From assembly GCF_013410355.1 (NCBI RefSeq), contig NZ_JACCFI010000001.1, positions 2,914,001 to 2,978,000 on the forward strand: a stretch of DNA of 64,000 nt, read 5' to 3'. The stretch is from Agromyces hippuratus. Lineage in GTDB: Bacteria; Actinomycetota; Actinomycetes; Actinomycetales; Microbacteriaceae. The position numbers and the translations under genes are program-made. Below are positions 27,074 to 38,741 of this stretch, piece after piece. The notes beneath the pieces are model-generated. The model did no database searches and had not been told where the DNA came from. It was given only the letters and a program-made list of their open reading frames with translations. Within the stretch, counting starts at the first letter, position 1. Each line of letters begins with the position of its first letter.

Positions 27074-28240
27074 TCAGGCGCCCCAGCTGGCCTGCACGCC
27101 GCCGACGCGGTCGGCGGCGATCTGCTGCAGGTAGCCGGATGCCGCGAAGGCGGCCATGGGGTCGGCGGGCAGGCCCCGCGACTCGCGCCATTCGGCGAGG
27201 GCCGGGCGCACGTCGGTGTAGAAGGCGTCCATGAAGATGCGGTTGGCCTCGAGCACGTCGCCCGAGACCTGCGCGGCGCGCAGCGCCTCGGTGTCGACGA
27301 TGAGCGCGCGCGCCGTCATCTCCTGCACGTTCAGCACGGAGCGGATCTGGCCGGGCACCTTGTCTTCGACGTTGTGGCACTGGTCGAGCATGAAGGCGAC
27401 ATCGGGGTTGTTCAGGCCGCCGCCGCGGATGACCTCGAAGAGGATGCGGAACAGCTGGTACGGGTCGGCCGCGCCCACGATGAGGTCGTCGTCGGCGTAG
27501 AAGCGCGAGTTGAAGTCGAAGCTGCCGAGCTTGCCGAGCCGCAGCAGCTGCATGACGATGAACTCGATGTTCGTGCCCGGTGCGTGGTGGCCGGTGTCGA
27601 GGCAGACCATCGCCTTGTGGCCGAGGGCCGCGACCTGGGCGTAGCTCGTGCCCCAGTCGGGAACGTCGGTGTGGTAGAACGCCGGCTCGAAGAACTTGTA
27701 CTCGAGCACGAGGCGGTGCTCGTCGCCGAGACGGGCGTAGATCTCCTCGAGCGACTCCTGCAGGCGGTCCTGACGGCCGCGCAGGTCGGCCTGGCCTGGG
27801 TAGTTCGAGCCCTCGGCGAGCCAGATCTTGAGGTCGCGCGAACCGGTCGCGTGCATGATGTCGATGCACTCGAGGTGGTGGTCGATCGCCTTGCGGCGCA
27901 CGGCGCCGTCTTCGTGGGTGAGGGCGCCGAACTTGTAGTCGTCGTCCTGGAAGGTGTTCGAGTTGACGGTGCCGAGCTCGACGCCGTGCTCCTCGGCGTG
28001 CGCTCGGAGCGCCGAGTAGTCGTCGACCTTGTCCCACGGGATGTGCAGGGCGACCTTCGGAGCGAGTGCGGTGAACCGGTGCACCTGCGCGGCATCCGCG
28101 ATCTTCTCGAACGGGTCGCGGGGGGTGCCCGGCGTCGCGAAGACCTTGAAGCGGGTGCCCGAGTTGCCGAACGCCCAGCTCGGGAGTTCGATGGACTGCT
28201 GCTCGAGCTGGCCGAGGACGTCGGTGGGGAGGATGCTCAC
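27074..28240 (-). CDS. rhaI: L-rhamnose isomerase
   Basis: 388 residues from a GTG start at 28240 with GGAAAGAG upstream; the ORF could extend to 28408 but that part overlaps rhaM. It is the TIM-barrel rhamnose isomerase of the Pseudomonas stutzeri/actinobacterial type. Metal-site segments are VLEYKFFEPAFYHTD, CLDTGHHAPGTNIEF, and SFDFNSRFYADDDL. It converts L-rhamnose to L-rhamnulose. Second gene of the catabolic operon, 29 bases after rhaM. Confidence 0.94.
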   Translation of the reverse strand: MSILPTDVLGQLEQQSIELPSWAFGNSGTRFKVFATPGTPRDPFEKIADAAQVHRFTALAPKVALHIPWDKVDDYSALRAHAEEHGVELGTVNSNTFQDDDYKFGALTHEDGAVRRKAIDHHLECIDIMHATGSRDLKIWLAEGSNYPGQADLRGRQDRLQESLEEIYARLGDEHRLVLEYKFFEPAFYHTDVPDWGTSYAQVAALGHKAMVCLDTGHHAPGTNIEFIVMQLLRLGKLGSFDFNSRFYADDDLIVGAADPYQLFRILFEVIRGGGLNNPDVAFMLDQCHNVEDKVPGQIRSVLNVQEMTARALIVDTEALRAAQVSGDVLEANRIFMDAFYTDVRPALAEWRESRGLPADPMAAFAASGYLQQIAADRVGGVQASWGA

Positions 28241-28269
28241 GATGGCTCTTTCCGGTTTCTGGTGCGTGT

Positions 28270-28650
28270 TCAGTCGTGCGTCGCGGTGTGCTCGGAGTCG
28301 AGCGCGGCGAGTTGGTCTTCGAGGTGGAACACCTCGGGAAGTCGTGGGGCGGACTGGTCGGGGCGTCCGCCGAGGGAGATGAAGAATCCGGCCATGTCGG
28401 CCTCCCACGCTGCGGTGCGCGGGTCGAGTTCGAGCGCCGCCTGCGATGCGGCGTCGTCATCGGTCTCGTAGTAGCCGATGAGCAGGCCGTCGGGCCTGAG
28501 GAAGAGCGAGTAGTTGCGTCGACCGGATGCCTCGATCGCGCGCAGCATGTCGGGCCAGACGGCCTCGTGGCGGGCGCGGTACTCGTCGAGGCGGGCGGCG
28601 TCGACCTGCAGCTGGAAGCAGACGCGCTGCGTGGTGTTCGCCTCGCTCAT
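28270..28650 (-). CDS. rhaM: L-rhamnose mutarotase
   Basis: 126 residues. RVCFQLQVDAARLDEYRARH, then NYSLFLRPDGLLIGYYE, and WEADMAGFF match the dimeric RhaM fold that interconverts alpha- and beta-L-rhamnose. The family is usually about 105 residues; the extra C-terminal part is polar. The start is the ATG at 28650; an upstream extension runs into the operator. First gene of the catabolic operon, so it carries the promoter control. Confidence 0.92.
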   Translation of the reverse strand: MSEANTTQRVCFQLQVDAARLDEYRARHEAVWPDMLRAIEASGRRNYSLFLRPDGLLIGYYETDDDAASQAALELDPRTAAWEADMAGFFISLGGRPDQSAPRLPEVFHLEDQLAALDSEHTATHD

Positions 28651-28686
28651 GGCCTGCTCCGTCCTGTGGTGGTTCTTCGATTCATC

Positions 28687-28710
28687 CCATTGAATGAATC
28701 GTTTCAATGG
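28687..28710. promoter_or_regulatory. Rhamnose operon operator
   Basis: CCATTGAA (28687-28694) and TTCAATGG (28703-28710) are inverted around an eight-base centre, and TGAATCGTTTCA (28695-28706) forms an overlapping palindrome. The TGAATCGTTT core recurs upstream of the rhamnose ABC operon at 33590. Likely bound by the LacI regulator at 33717. Confidence 0.75.
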
Positions 28711-28794
28711 TAGGTTCGGTGCGCGGATTCCGCAACCGCTCGAAGCGTGGGAATCCGGCTCCTGGCCGCCCGGCGCGATGCCGGGAGACGGGGT

Positions 28795-28829
28795 GGGGCC
28801 CTGCGCAGCGGGCAGCCGCGCAGAGCCCC
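28795..28829 (-). terminator. Terminator of the rhamnose ABC operon
   Basis: GGGGCCCTGCGC (28795-28806) pairs with GCGCAGAGCCCC (28818-28829) with one mismatch and an 11-base loop, nine bases past the substrate-binding protein stop on the minus strand. It separates the transport and catabolic operons. Confidence 0.7.
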
Positions 28830-28837
28830 GCGATCGA

Positions 28838-29872
28838 CTAGAAGTCGAACTCGCCGATGTTCTCCGCGTCGAACACGAAGGGGTCGCCGAGCAGCACGAC
28901 GCCGTCGGCGCCGACCGTGTACTCGCCGAGCTTGCCCGCGTCGAAGGTGTCGCCCTCGGCGCCCGTGATGTCGCCCTCGATGAGCGCCTTCGAGGCGAAG
29001 GCGGCCAGGTAGCCGAGGTCGGCCGGGTTCCACAGGGCGAACGCCGTGACGGTGCCGTCCTCGACGTACTCGCGCATCTGGTTCGGGGTGCCGAGGCCGG
29101 TCAGTGCGACCTTGCCCTGGTACTCCGAGGTCTGCAGGTAGCGAGCTGCCGCCGCGATGCCGACGGTGGTCGGCGAGACGATGCCCTTGAGGTTCGGGTG
29201 GGTCTGCAGCAGTGCCGCGGTCTTGTCGAACGACGTCTGGTCGTCGTCGTCGCCGTAGACGACCTCGACGAGCTCGATGTCGGGGTGGTTCGCGGCGAGC
29301 TCCTCCTTCATGAGGTCGATCCAGGCGTTCTGGTTCGTGGCGTTGGCCGAGGCCGACAGCACGGCGATCTCGCCCGCGTCGCCGATCTGCTCGGCGATGA
29401 GGTCGACCTGCACCTTGGCGATGCCCTCGGAGTCGGCCTGGTTCACGAACAGGTCGCGGCAGTCGGCGTTGGTGTCGGAGTCGAACGTGACGACCTTGAC
29501 GCCGGCGTCGCGCGCCTCGTTGAGGGCGTCGCAGATCGCCTTCGGGTCGTTCGCGGAGACCGCGATCGCGCCGACGCCCTGCTGGGTGAGGGTGTTGATG
29601 TAGCTGACCTGGCCGTCGGGCGTGGCCTCGGCGGGGCCGACCTCGGCGAAGGTGCCGCCGAACTCCTCGATGGCCTCCTTGCCGCCCGCGTTCGACGTGT
29701 CGAAGTAGGGGTTGCCGAGGTTCTTCGGCAGGAAGGTGATCGACAGGTTGCCGCCGTCGCCCTCCGCACCATCGGAGCCGGAGTCGCCGGCGGCGCAGCC
29801 GGTCGCGACGAGCGCGACGCTCACCGCGAGTGCGGCGAGGGCGGCTGCCCGGGTCTTCTTCTGAAACAACAT
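28838..29872 (-). CDS. rhaS: Rhamnose ABC transporter substrate-binding lipoprotein
   Basis: 344 residues, periplasmic-binding-protein type 1 (ribose/rhamnose class). Lipobox LVATGC puts the lipidated Cys at 26, so it is tethered outside the membrane. FLPKNLGNPYFDTSNAGG, AIAVSANDPKAICDALNEA, and VVTFDSDTNADCRDLFVNQ are typical of RhaS. AAGGGA lies nine bases before the ATG at 29872; an ATG at 29890 lacks such a site. Last gene of the four-gene transporter operon, followed by a terminator hairpin. Confidence 0.93.
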   Translation of the reverse strand: MLFQKKTRAAALAALAVSVALVATGCAAGDSGSDGAEGDGGNLSITFLPKNLGNPYFDTSNAGGKEAIEEFGGTFAEVGPAEATPDGQVSYINTLTQQGVGAIAVSANDPKAICDALNEARDAGVKVVTFDSDTNADCRDLFVNQADSEGIAKVQVDLIAEQIGDAGEIAVLSASANATNQNAWIDLMKEELAANHPDIELVEVVYGDDDDQTSFDKTAALLQTHPNLKGIVSPTTVGIAAAARYLQTSEYQGKVALTGLGTPNQMREYVEDGTVTAFALWNPADLGYLAAFASKALIEGDITGAEGDTFDAGKLGEYTVGADGVVLLGDPFVFDAENIGEFDF

Positions 29873-29937
29873 CGTTGTTCGTCCCTTCATATGGATGGCG
29901 TCGATGACCTGGTCGCATCGACGGTGGTGCGGTCTGG

Positions 29938-31002
29938 TTACCCTGCTGTGGAGACCTCGACGCGCGGTTTCCCTCCTGGGGCCTGGCGCCGCGTTCGCAG
30001 CCAGGCCAGGAAGCTCGACGACACCACCGAGATCACGAGCAGCGCCCCGGTGATGATGTTGATGACGTCGGAGGTCACGTTGGCGAGGCGCAGGGCGCTC
30101 GCGAGCACGCCGATCAGCAGCACGCCGGCGATGACGCCGTGCAGCGCGCCGCGGCCGCCGAACACGCTGACCCCGCCGAGCACGACGGCGGCGATGACCT
30201 GCAGCTCCATGCCGGTCGCGTTGTCGCCGCGGGCGCTGCCGAAGCGCAGCGTGTAGTAGATGCCGGCGAGCGCCGACACGAAGCCCGCGAGCACGAAGAG
30301 GATGAACTTCGTGCGCCCGACGTCGACGCCCGAGAACGCCGCCGTCTCCTTCGAGAGGCCGATCGCGTAGATTCCGCGACCGAACGGGGTGAAGTGCAGC
30401 AGCACCGCGAAGATCGCGAGCAGCACGAGGAACGGGATGATCACGAGCGGGATGCCGGTGGCCCCGAGCTTCGCCTTGGCGAGGTCGGTCCAGAACTCGG
30501 GGAAGTCGGTGACCGCGGTCGTGCCGAGGAGGCCGACCGCGAGGCCGCGGAACAGTGCGAGCGTGCCGATCGTGACGGCGAGTGACGGCAGGCCGACGAC
30601 CGTGACGAGGAACCCGTTGATCGCACCGCCGATGCCGCCGACGAGGAGGGCGATGAGCGCCGCGATCTCGAAGGGCATGCCGCCGTGGGTGAGCACTCCG
30701 GTGATCACGCTCGAGAGCCCGACGATGCTCGCCACCGACAGGTCGATCTCGCCGGTGATCATGATGAGGGTCATCGGCAGGGCGATGAGCAGGATCGGCG
30801 TGACGTCGAGGATCAGGTAGGTCAGCGTGATCGGCTGGCCGAAGCCGCGCACCGTCATCGACGCGACGATCACGACGACGATGAGCAGGGCGATGATGGC
30901 CATCTCGCGGGTCAGCAGCACGCGCTTCCACAGCGGTTGGTCGTAGTCGCGGTATCGCCGCACCGATGCCGGAGCGGGCGTGGTCTGGGTGATGCTCGAC
31001 AT
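29938..31002 (-). CDS. Rhamnose ABC transporter permease 2
   Basis: 354 residues, BPD_transp_2 (ribose-type) permease with eight to ten hydrophobic helices. [20 protein letters not shown] and [20 protein letters not shown] are family signatures. The start ATG overlaps the stop of the preceding permease by one base (TGATG). It forms the membrane channel with the permease at 31002-32027. Confidence 0.93.
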   Translation of the reverse strand: MSSITQTTPAPASVRRYRDYDQPLWKRVLLTREMAIIALLIVVVIVASMTVRGFGQPITLTYLILDVTPILLIALPMTLIMITGEIDLSVASIVGLSSVITGVLTHGGMPFEIAALIALLVGGIGGAINGFLVTVVGLPSLAVTIGTLALFRGLAVGLLGTTAVTDFPEFWTDLAKAKLGATGIPLVIIPFLVLLAIFAVLLHFTPFGRGIYAIGLSKETAAFSGVDVGRTKFILFVLAGFVSALAGIYYTLRFGSARGDNATGMELQVIAAVVLGGVSVFGGRGALHGVIAGVLLIGVLASALRLANVTSDVINIITGALLVISVVSSSFLAWLRTRRQAPGGKPRVEVSTAG

Positions 31003-32027
31003 CAGCTGTCGTCCCTTGCCTCGATGAGCTTGCGTTTCTGTCGCACCGCGAGCACGCGGTCGAGCACGATCGCGCCGATGATGAGCACGCCGACGACGGC
31101 GCGCTGCCAGAAGTCGGGGATGCCGAGGATCGGCAGCGCCCGGTTGATCGTGAGCAGGAGCACCGCGCCGATCGCCGCGCCCCAGACGGAGCCGACGCCG
31201 CCGACGATCGCGACGCCGCCGATGACGGCCGCGCCGACCGCGTCGAGCTCCCAGCCGGAGCCGGCCTGCGAGTTGATCGTGCCGTAGCGCGCCGCGTAGA
31301 GCACGCCGGCGAGTCCGGCGAGGGCGCCCGAGAGCACGAATGCGGTGAGCAGGCGCCGCGTGACGCGCAGGCCGTAGAGCTCGGCCGCGGCGGGGTCGGA
31401 GCCGATCGCGTAGAACTCGCGGCCGCCGCGGGTGTTCTTCATGTACCACCCGGCGATGATGAGCACCACGAGCGCGATGATCGTGAGGATCGGGATCGTC
31501 AGGAACTGCTCGGTGCCGAGCGCGAGGAAGCTCTTCGGCAGGTCGGAGGCGTTGATGCGGTCGCTGCCGGTCCAGAGCACGTTGATGCCGCGGTACGCGT
31601 AGAGCGTGCCGAGCGTGATGACCATGGCCGGCACCTTCGCGAACGCCACGAGTGCGCCGTTGATGAGGCCGAGCACGCCGCCGAACGCGACCGCAATGAC
31701 GAAGACCGCGACGATCGGGATGCCGGGGAGGTCGATGAACAGCCGGCCCGTGAGGTACGCGGTCAGGCCGAGCACCGAGCCGACCGAGAGGTCGACGTTG
31801 CGGGTGATGAGCACGATCGCCTGGCCGACCGCCACGAGCACGAGGATCGACGGGGTCAGCAGGAGGTCGCGCCATCCGTCTGCGCTGAAGAGGAAGTTCG
31901 GGTTCGCGGCGGTCGCCGCGATCACGACGATGACGAGGGCGAGGAGGATCCCGAGTTCTCGGGCCTTGCCGATCGCGCTGACGCGCTTCGTCACGTTCGA
32001 GGTGGGGGTGGTGGTCGCGGTGCTCAC
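31002..32027 (-). CDS. Rhamnose ABC transporter permease 1
   Basis: 341 residues from a GTG start at 32027 (AGGAG eight bases upstream, GTGA overlap with the ATPase stop). BPD_transp_2 family: [20 protein letters not shown] and [20 protein letters not shown]. Partner of the following permease; the operon has one ATPase and two distinct permeases, as in rhizobial RhaTPQS. Confidence 0.93.
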   Translation of the reverse strand: MSTATTTPTSNVTKRVSAIGKARELGILLALVIVVIAATAANPNFLFSADGWRDLLLTPSILVLVAVGQAIVLITRNVDLSVGSVLGLTAYLTGRLFIDLPGIPIVAVFVIAVAFGGVLGLINGALVAFAKVPAMVITLGTLYAYRGINVLWTGSDRINASDLPKSFLALGTEQFLTIPILTIIALVVLIIAGWYMKNTRGGREFYAIGSDPAAAELYGLRVTRRLLTAFVLSGALAGLAGVLYAARYGTINSQAGSGWELDAVGAAVIGGVAIVGGVGSVWGAAIGAVLLLTINRALPILGIPDFWQRAVVGVLIIGAIVLDRVLAVRQKRKLIEARDDS

Positions 32028-33550
32028 GAGTGCTGCTCCTCGGCGTGGGTCGCGGCGAACATGACGTTCTCGGATGTCGCGTCGGCGCGGTCGATCTCGG
32101 CGGTGATGCGCCCCTCGCGCATCACGAGCACTCGGTCGGCCATGCCGAGCACCTCGGGCAGTTCGGACGAGATCATGAGGATGCCCATGCCCTGCCCGGC
32201 GAGTTCGGAGAGCAGGCGGTGCACCTCGGCCTTCGTGCCGACGTCGATGCCGCGGGTCGGCTCGTCGATGATGAGCACGGTGGGCTCGGTCGCGAGCCAC
32301 TTGCCGAGCACCACCTTCTGCTGGTTGCCGCCCGAGAGGGTTCCCGCGACCGTGCTGAGCGCGTTCGTCTTGACCTCGAGCCGGCTCGCCCAGACCCGGG
32401 CGGCGCGGTTCTCGAAGCCCGAGGTGATGATGCCGAACTTCGCGAGCTGCGAGCGGATGGCGAGGGTCGTGTTGCGCGAGACGCTCGAATCGAGCACGAG
32501 GCCCTGCTTGCGGCGGTCCTCGGGGACGAGGGCGAGGCCGAGGCGCATCGCCGCGGTCGGGCTCTTCGCCGGCACCGGCGTGCCGTTCAGCCGCACAGAG
32601 CCGGCCTGGTAGTGGTCGACCCCGAAGATCGCACGGGCGACCTCGCTGCGCCCTGCGCCGACGAGGCCCGCGAGGCCGACGATCTCGCCCGCGCGCACGG
32701 TGAGCGAGATGTCGTGGAAGACCCCGGCGCTCGTGAGTCCCTCGACCTCGAGCAGCGGGCCGCCGATCGTGGTCTCCTGCTTCGGGAAGAGCTCGGTGAC
32801 GTCGCGGCCGACCATCTGGCGCACGATCTCGTCGACGTTCGTGTCGGCGATGCGGTTCGTCGAGATGTAGGCGCCGTCGCGCATCACGGTGACGGTGTCG
32901 CAGAGGTCGAAGACCTCGTCGAAGCGGTGGGAGATGAAGATGAGCGCCCGGCCCTCGTCGCGGAGGCTCCGCGCGATCTGGAAGAGGCGGTCGACCTCGA
33001 CGCCCGAGAGCGCAGCGGTCGGCTCGTCCATGATGAGCACCTTGGCGTCGAGCGAGATGGCCTTGGCGATCTCGATGACCTGCTGGTCGGCGATCGAGAG
33101 GCCGTCGGCGGGACGCTCGGGGTCGATCCGCACGCCGAGCCGCTGGAAGAGGCCATCGACCTCGGCGCGCATGGCCTTGCGATCGATGCGGCCGAATCGG
33201 CCGACCGGCTGGCGGCCCATGAAGACGTTCTCGGTGACCGACAGGTCGGGGAAGAGGGTCGGCTCCTGGTAGATGACCGCGATGCCGGCGGCCTTCGACT
33301 CGGCCGTGGAGGTGAAGTCGACGTCGGTGCCCTCGAGGCGGAACACGCCGGCGTCGCGGCGATAGAGCCCGGCGACGATCTTCACGAGGGTGGACTTGCC
33401 TGCGCCGTTCTCGCCGACGAGGGCGTGGATCGAACCCGCGTCCACCTCGATGGTGCCGGAGCGCAGGGCTACGACGGAGCCGAACGACTTCTGGATGTCG
33501 CGAAGTTCGAGCGCCGGAGCGGGCTCGGAAGCGCCGGGGGGAATCGTCAT
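32024..33550 (-). CDS. Rhamnose ABC transporter ATP-binding protein (two ABC domains)
   Basis: 508 residues with duplicated ABC domains, the CUT2 sugar-importer form. The N-terminal Walker A is GENGAGKST, the first signature is LSIADQQ and Walker B is [12 protein letters not shown]. The second domain has the degenerate Walker [10 protein letters not shown], a full LSGGNQQK signature, and [12 protein letters not shown]. It energises rhamnose import. First gene of the transporter operon, facing the LacI gene; an operator-like site lies 40 bases upstream. Confidence 0.95.
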   Translation of the reverse strand: MTIPPGASEPAPALELRDIQKSFGSVVALRSGTIEVDAGSIHALVGENGAGKSTLVKIVAGLYRRDAGVFRLEGTDVDFTSTAESKAAGIAVIYQEPTLFPDLSVTENVFMGRQPVGRFGRIDRKAMRAEVDGLFQRLGVRIDPERPADGLSIADQQVIEIAKAISLDAKVLIMDEPTAALSGVEVDRLFQIARSLRDEGRALIFISHRFDEVFDLCDTVTVMRDGAYISTNRIADTNVDEIVRQMVGRDVTELFPKQETTIGGPLLEVEGLTSAGVFHDISLTVRAGEIVGLAGLVGAGRSEVARAIFGVDHYQAGSVRLNGTPVPAKSPTAAMRLGLALVPEDRRKQGLVLDSSVSRNTTLAIRSQLAKFGIITSGFENRAARVWASRLEVKTNALSTVAGTLSGGNQQKVVLGKWLATEPTVLIIDEPTRGIDVGTKAEVHRLLSELAGQGMGILMISSELPEVLGMADRVLVMREGRITAEIDRADATSENVMFAATHAEEQHS

Positions 33551-33588
33551 TGATCTGGACCTAAACTGCGGGGGCGGACCCCACGTGG

Positions 33589-33606
33589 TTGAATCGTTTT
33601 AATTCA
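33589..33606. promoter_or_regulatory. Rhamnose transporter operator
   Basis: TTGAATCGTTTTAATTCA lies between the divergent ABC operon and LacI gene. It shares TGAATCGTTT-T/C-A with the site at 28695. Probable binding site of the LacI regulator controlling both rhamnose operons and itself. Confidence 0.7.
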
Positions 33607-33716
33607 GGTGAACGTGAGCAATTTACGGCGACCGCGGAACGATGTCAAGTCGTCGAACGGGCCGATGGTACGTTTCACTGCAGAGTTCGCCGACGAGCGT
33701 GGGAGAGGCTGGGGAG

Positions 33717-36202
<2,486 letters not shown>

Positions 36203-36385
36203 CCCGTCGCGCCGCGCCGCGTTTGCGTCGCGCAGTCGCGCTGCGCTGCGCCGTCGCGTCGCGTTGCGTCGCGTCGCGTCCGCGTCGCCTCCACGCGCCC
36301 GCGTCGCCTCCACGCGCCCGCGTCCCCTCCCATGCTGCCCGTGCGCAGTCACGTGTCCTGCGCTTACCGGCGCGCCTCTGCCATC

Positions 36386-36441
36386 GAGATGACATCTGCT
36401 GTCGGGTCTGCATCACTCGCGCCGACGACTTGTGTCATCTC
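36386..36441. repeat. 56-bp palindromic element, copy C
   Basis: The outer stem CATCGAGATGACA (36382-36394) / TGTCATCTCGATG (36433-36445) is perfect; an inner stem GTCGG/CCGAC encloses a 16-base loop. The 56-bp core starts GAGATGAC and ends GTCATCTC like copy A, and 16 of the 20 right-arm bases are identical to copy A. Confidence 0.8.
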
Positions 36442-36447
36442 GATGAC

Positions 36448-36578
36448 GAGCGGGGAGCGGGCCGAGCGGGGAGCGGGCCGAGCGGGGAGGGGGACGAGCG
36501 GGGAGCGGGCCGAGCGGGGAGCGGGTCGAGCGGGGAGCGGGGACGAGCGGAGAGCTGGGTCGAGCGGGGAACGGGGCC
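36448..36578. repeat. G-rich tandem repeat, 8 units of 16-17 bp
   Basis: Units of consensus GAGCGGGGAGCGGGCC begin at 36448, 36464, 36480, 36496, 36512, 36528, 36545 and 36562. The first five are 16 bp and the last three 17 bp, with increasing divergence to the right. G-runs are on the plus strand only. There are no spacers, so it is not a CRISPR array. Confidence 0.9.
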
Positions 36579-36611
36579 GGCCTGGGCGCCCGGGGAGGGG
36601 CAGGATCGGGG

Positions 36612-38129
36612 CTAGCTGCGCGGCTTCGGCAGGCGGATCGGCGAGGTGAGCGCCACCTCTTCGGAGAAGTCGGCGGGCACGAGCCGGTCGTTCGGCACGC
36701 GTGGCACGAGCTCGCGCTCGCGCTCAGGCTCCGACCCGCGTTCGCGCCTGGCCGCGCGTTCGCGCTCGGCGTCGCGATCCCGGCCGAGCTCCCGCTCGAG
36801 CTCGCGTTCGAGGGTGTCGACCTGCAGGGTCGGCACTGCCTGCGTGGTCACGGCTGCGATCGCCGCGGTCGGGGCATCCGAGAACTGCACCGTCGGGCGC
36901 CATGCGTACCGCGGATGCCGCGCCAGCCGCATTCCCCGAGACATGACGAGCCAGCCGAGGCCGATGAGCGCCGCGACCATCGCGGCGACTGCCGCGAGCC
37001 CGAGCGCCCAGCGCGGACCCATGCCGTCGGCGACGGCGCCGACGATCGGGGCGCCGATGGGCGTGCCGCCCGCGAGGATCGCCATGTACAGCGCCATCAC
37101 CCGGCCGCGCAGCTCGGGCTCGGTCGTGGTCTGCACGTAGCCGTTCGCCGTCGTGAGGATCGTCACCGCGCCGAGGCCGATGAGGATCGTCGAGGCGGCG
37201 AAGGTCCAGTACGTCGGCATGAGCGCGGCGGTGAGCGTCGCGAAGCCGAGGAACGCGCAGGCGAGGATGACCACCCGGATGCGCGCCCGCTCGCGTCGCG
37301 CGGCGAGGAGCGCGCCGGTCAACGAGCCGATCGCGAGGATCGACGAGAGCAGCCCGTACTCGCCGGCGCCGCGGCCGAACTCGACGGCCATCGTCGAGGA
37401 GAAGATCGGGAAGTTCATGCCGAACGCGCCGATCAGGAACACCATGACGAAGACGACGACGAGGTCTGGCCGGCCCGCCACGTAGCGGAAGCCGGCGACG
37501 AACTGGCCCTTGGCGCGGGGCGCGCGGGGGGAGCGCTTCAGCTGCCGACCCTTCAGCATCGCGAGCGCGCCGAGCACCGCGAGGAAGGTGAAGGCGTTGA
37601 TGATGAAGACCCAGCCCGATCCGACCAGCACGATGAGGAAGCCCGCGACGGCGGGGCCGATCATGCGAGCGGTGTTGAACGACGCCGAGTTCAGGGCGAC
37701 CGCGTTCGACATGTCGGAGTTCGAGACGAGGTCGGAGACGAAGGTCTGCCGCGCGGGGTTGTCGATGGCGTTCACGAGGCCCAGGGCGAGCGCGAAGAGG
37801 TAGAGGTGCCAGAGCTCGGCGTGGCCGAAGACGAGCAGGAGACCGAGCGCGAGTCCGAGCAGCATGAGCAGGGTCTGCGTGACCATGAGGATCTTGCGGC
37901 GGTCGAAGCGATCGGCGATGAGGCCGGTGATCGGCACGAGCAGCAGCTGCGGTGCGAACTGCAGCGCCATGGTGATGCCGACGGCGAAGGCGTCGTTGTC
38001 GGTGAGTTCGGTGAGCACCACCCAGTTCTGGGCGGTGGCCTGCATCCAGGCGCCGACGTTCGAGACGAGGGCGCCGATGAACCAGATTCGATAGTTGCGG
38101 TGGGCGAGGGATCTGAACATTGCACTCAC
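36612..38129 (-). CDS. MFS exporter (MFS_3/EntS-like) with charged tail
   Basis: 505 residues. Twelve hydrophobic segments occupy residues 1-410; the start MSAMFRSLAHRNYRIWFIGALVSNVGAWMQ style is typical of MFS_3 drug/siderophore exporters. After residue 430 the protein is cytoplasmic and rich in Arg/Glu (LERELERELGRDRD, ERERAARRERG), suggesting a single alpha-helix. The start is a GTG overlapping the MarR stop (GTGA), so the repressor and exporter are translationally coupled. Export of a toxic compound sensed by MarR is likely. Confidence 0.88.
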   Translation of the reverse strand: MSAMFRSLAHRNYRIWFIGALVSNVGAWMQATAQNWVVLTELTDNDAFAVGITMALQFAPQLLLVPITGLIADRFDRRKILMVTQTLLMLLGLALGLLLVFGHAELWHLYLFALALGLVNAIDNPARQTFVSDLVSNSDMSNAVALNSASFNTARMIGPAVAGFLIVLVGSGWVFIINAFTFLAVLGALAMLKGRQLKRSPRAPRAKGQFVAGFRYVAGRPDLVVVFVMVFLIGAFGMNFPIFSSTMAVEFGRGAGEYGLLSSILAIGSLTGALLAARRERARIRVVILACAFLGFATLTAALMPTYWTFAASTILIGLGAVTILTTANGYVQTTTEPELRGRVMALYMAILAGGTPIGAPIVGAVADGMGPRWALGLAAVAAMVAALIGLGWLVMSRGMRLARHPRYAWRPTVQFSDAPTAAIAAVTTQAVPTLQVDTLERELERELGRDRDAERERAARRERGSEPERERELVPRVPNDRLVPADFSEEVALTSPIRLPKPRS

Positions 38130-38623
38130 TGGTCGGTGAGCCTCCTGAGGATGGTCGTGGCCTCGGCGAGCGTCTCGCGTTCGGCGGGGGTGAGTGCGGC
38201 GAAGCGCTTGGCGAGCCAGGCGTCACGGCGGCGGCGGGTCTCGAGCACGATCGTCTCGCCTGCCTCGGTGGCGGAGACGATGACCTTGCGGCCGTCGTCG
38301 GGCGACGCGGTACGGGCGGCGTAGCCCGCGTCGACGAGGCAGTTGACCGTGCGGTTCATCGACGGCGCGGTGACGCGCTCGAGCTCGGCGAGCCGGCCGA
38401 TGGTGAGCGGGCCCTCGGTCGAGATCCAGCCGAGGGTCGAGAACTGCGAGCCGCTGAGCTCGGTCTCGGTGCGCTCCTGCCTGAGGCGGCGGGAGAGGCG
38501 CATGATCGCGATGCGCAGTTCGGTGCTCTGCTCGGCGAGGGTTCGGCGACGAGCGGATGGCGCGCGGCCGGGTGCGTTCGGGGTGGCTCGTTCGACCGGG
38601 GCAGGGCGCGAGACATCCGTCAT
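38126..38623 (-). CDS. MarR family regulator
   Basis: 165 residues with a MarR winged helix: LSGSQFSTLGWISTEGPLTI, LAELERVTAPSMNRTVNCLV, and the wing RTASPDDGRKVIVSATEAG. It is the first gene of a MarR-MFS operon. A perfect palindrome AATTAGC-CTT-GCTAATT lies 17 bases upstream of the start and is the likely operator. No ribosome site is evident before the ATG. Confidence 0.92.
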   Translation of the reverse strand: MTDVSRPAPVERATPNAPGRAPSARRRTLAEQSTELRIAIMRLSRRLRQERTETELSGSQFSTLGWISTEGPLTIGRLAELERVTAPSMNRTVNCLVDAGYAARTASPDDGRKVIVSATEAGETIVLETRRRRDAWLAKRFAALTPAERETLAEATTILRRLTDQ

Positions 38624-38639
38624 ATTGCTTAGTGTAACA

Positions 38640-38656
38640 AATTAGCCTTGCTAATT
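38640..38656. promoter_or_regulatory. MarR operator
   Basis: AATTAGCCTTGCTAATT is a perfect palindrome with a three-base centre, an AT-rich island in a GC-rich region, placed where the marR promoter should be. Size and symmetry suit MarR proteins. Confidence 0.7.
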
Positions 38657-38680
38657 ACCTGGGTCGATCGCATCAAATCC

Positions 38681-38718
38681 TGAAATCGGTTTCAAAATCC
38701 TGCCCGTCGCCGTATCGT
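38681..38718 (+). promoter_or_regulatory. Arabinan-regulon operator 1 and promoter
   Basis: TGAAATCGGTTTCA (38681-38694) is one mismatch from the other three sites of the regulon. It overlaps a TTTCAA -35 box (38690-38695) that is 17 bases from TATCGT (38713-38718). It serves the DUF4185 lipoprotein gene at 38742. Confidence 0.75.
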
Positions 38719-38741
38719 GTCGGTGACGATCGAGGAGGATC

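Larger units (their letters stand above)
36203..36611. other. 409-base convergent gap filled with repeats
   Basis: No gene is supported here. In order it contains GC-rich CGTCGCG/TGCG low-complexity sequence (36210-36281), a 19-bp direct repeat GCGTCGCCTCCACGCGCCC (36282-36300, 36301-36319, then a partial third), palindrome copy C (36386-36441), and a 16-17-bp G-rich tandem array (36448-36578). It lies between the 3' ends of gdhA and an MFS gene, so these repeats may end transcription from both sides. Confidence 0.8.

Noticed and set aside
28838..30931. 697-codon frame joining RhaS to upstream sequence
   Set aside because: The upstream part is out of frame with the permease gene and of shadow composition; RhaS has a good ribosome site and lipobox at 29872.
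36448..36578. CRISPR array
   Set aside because: Units are directly adjacent without spacers, 16-17 bp long, and no cas gene is present.
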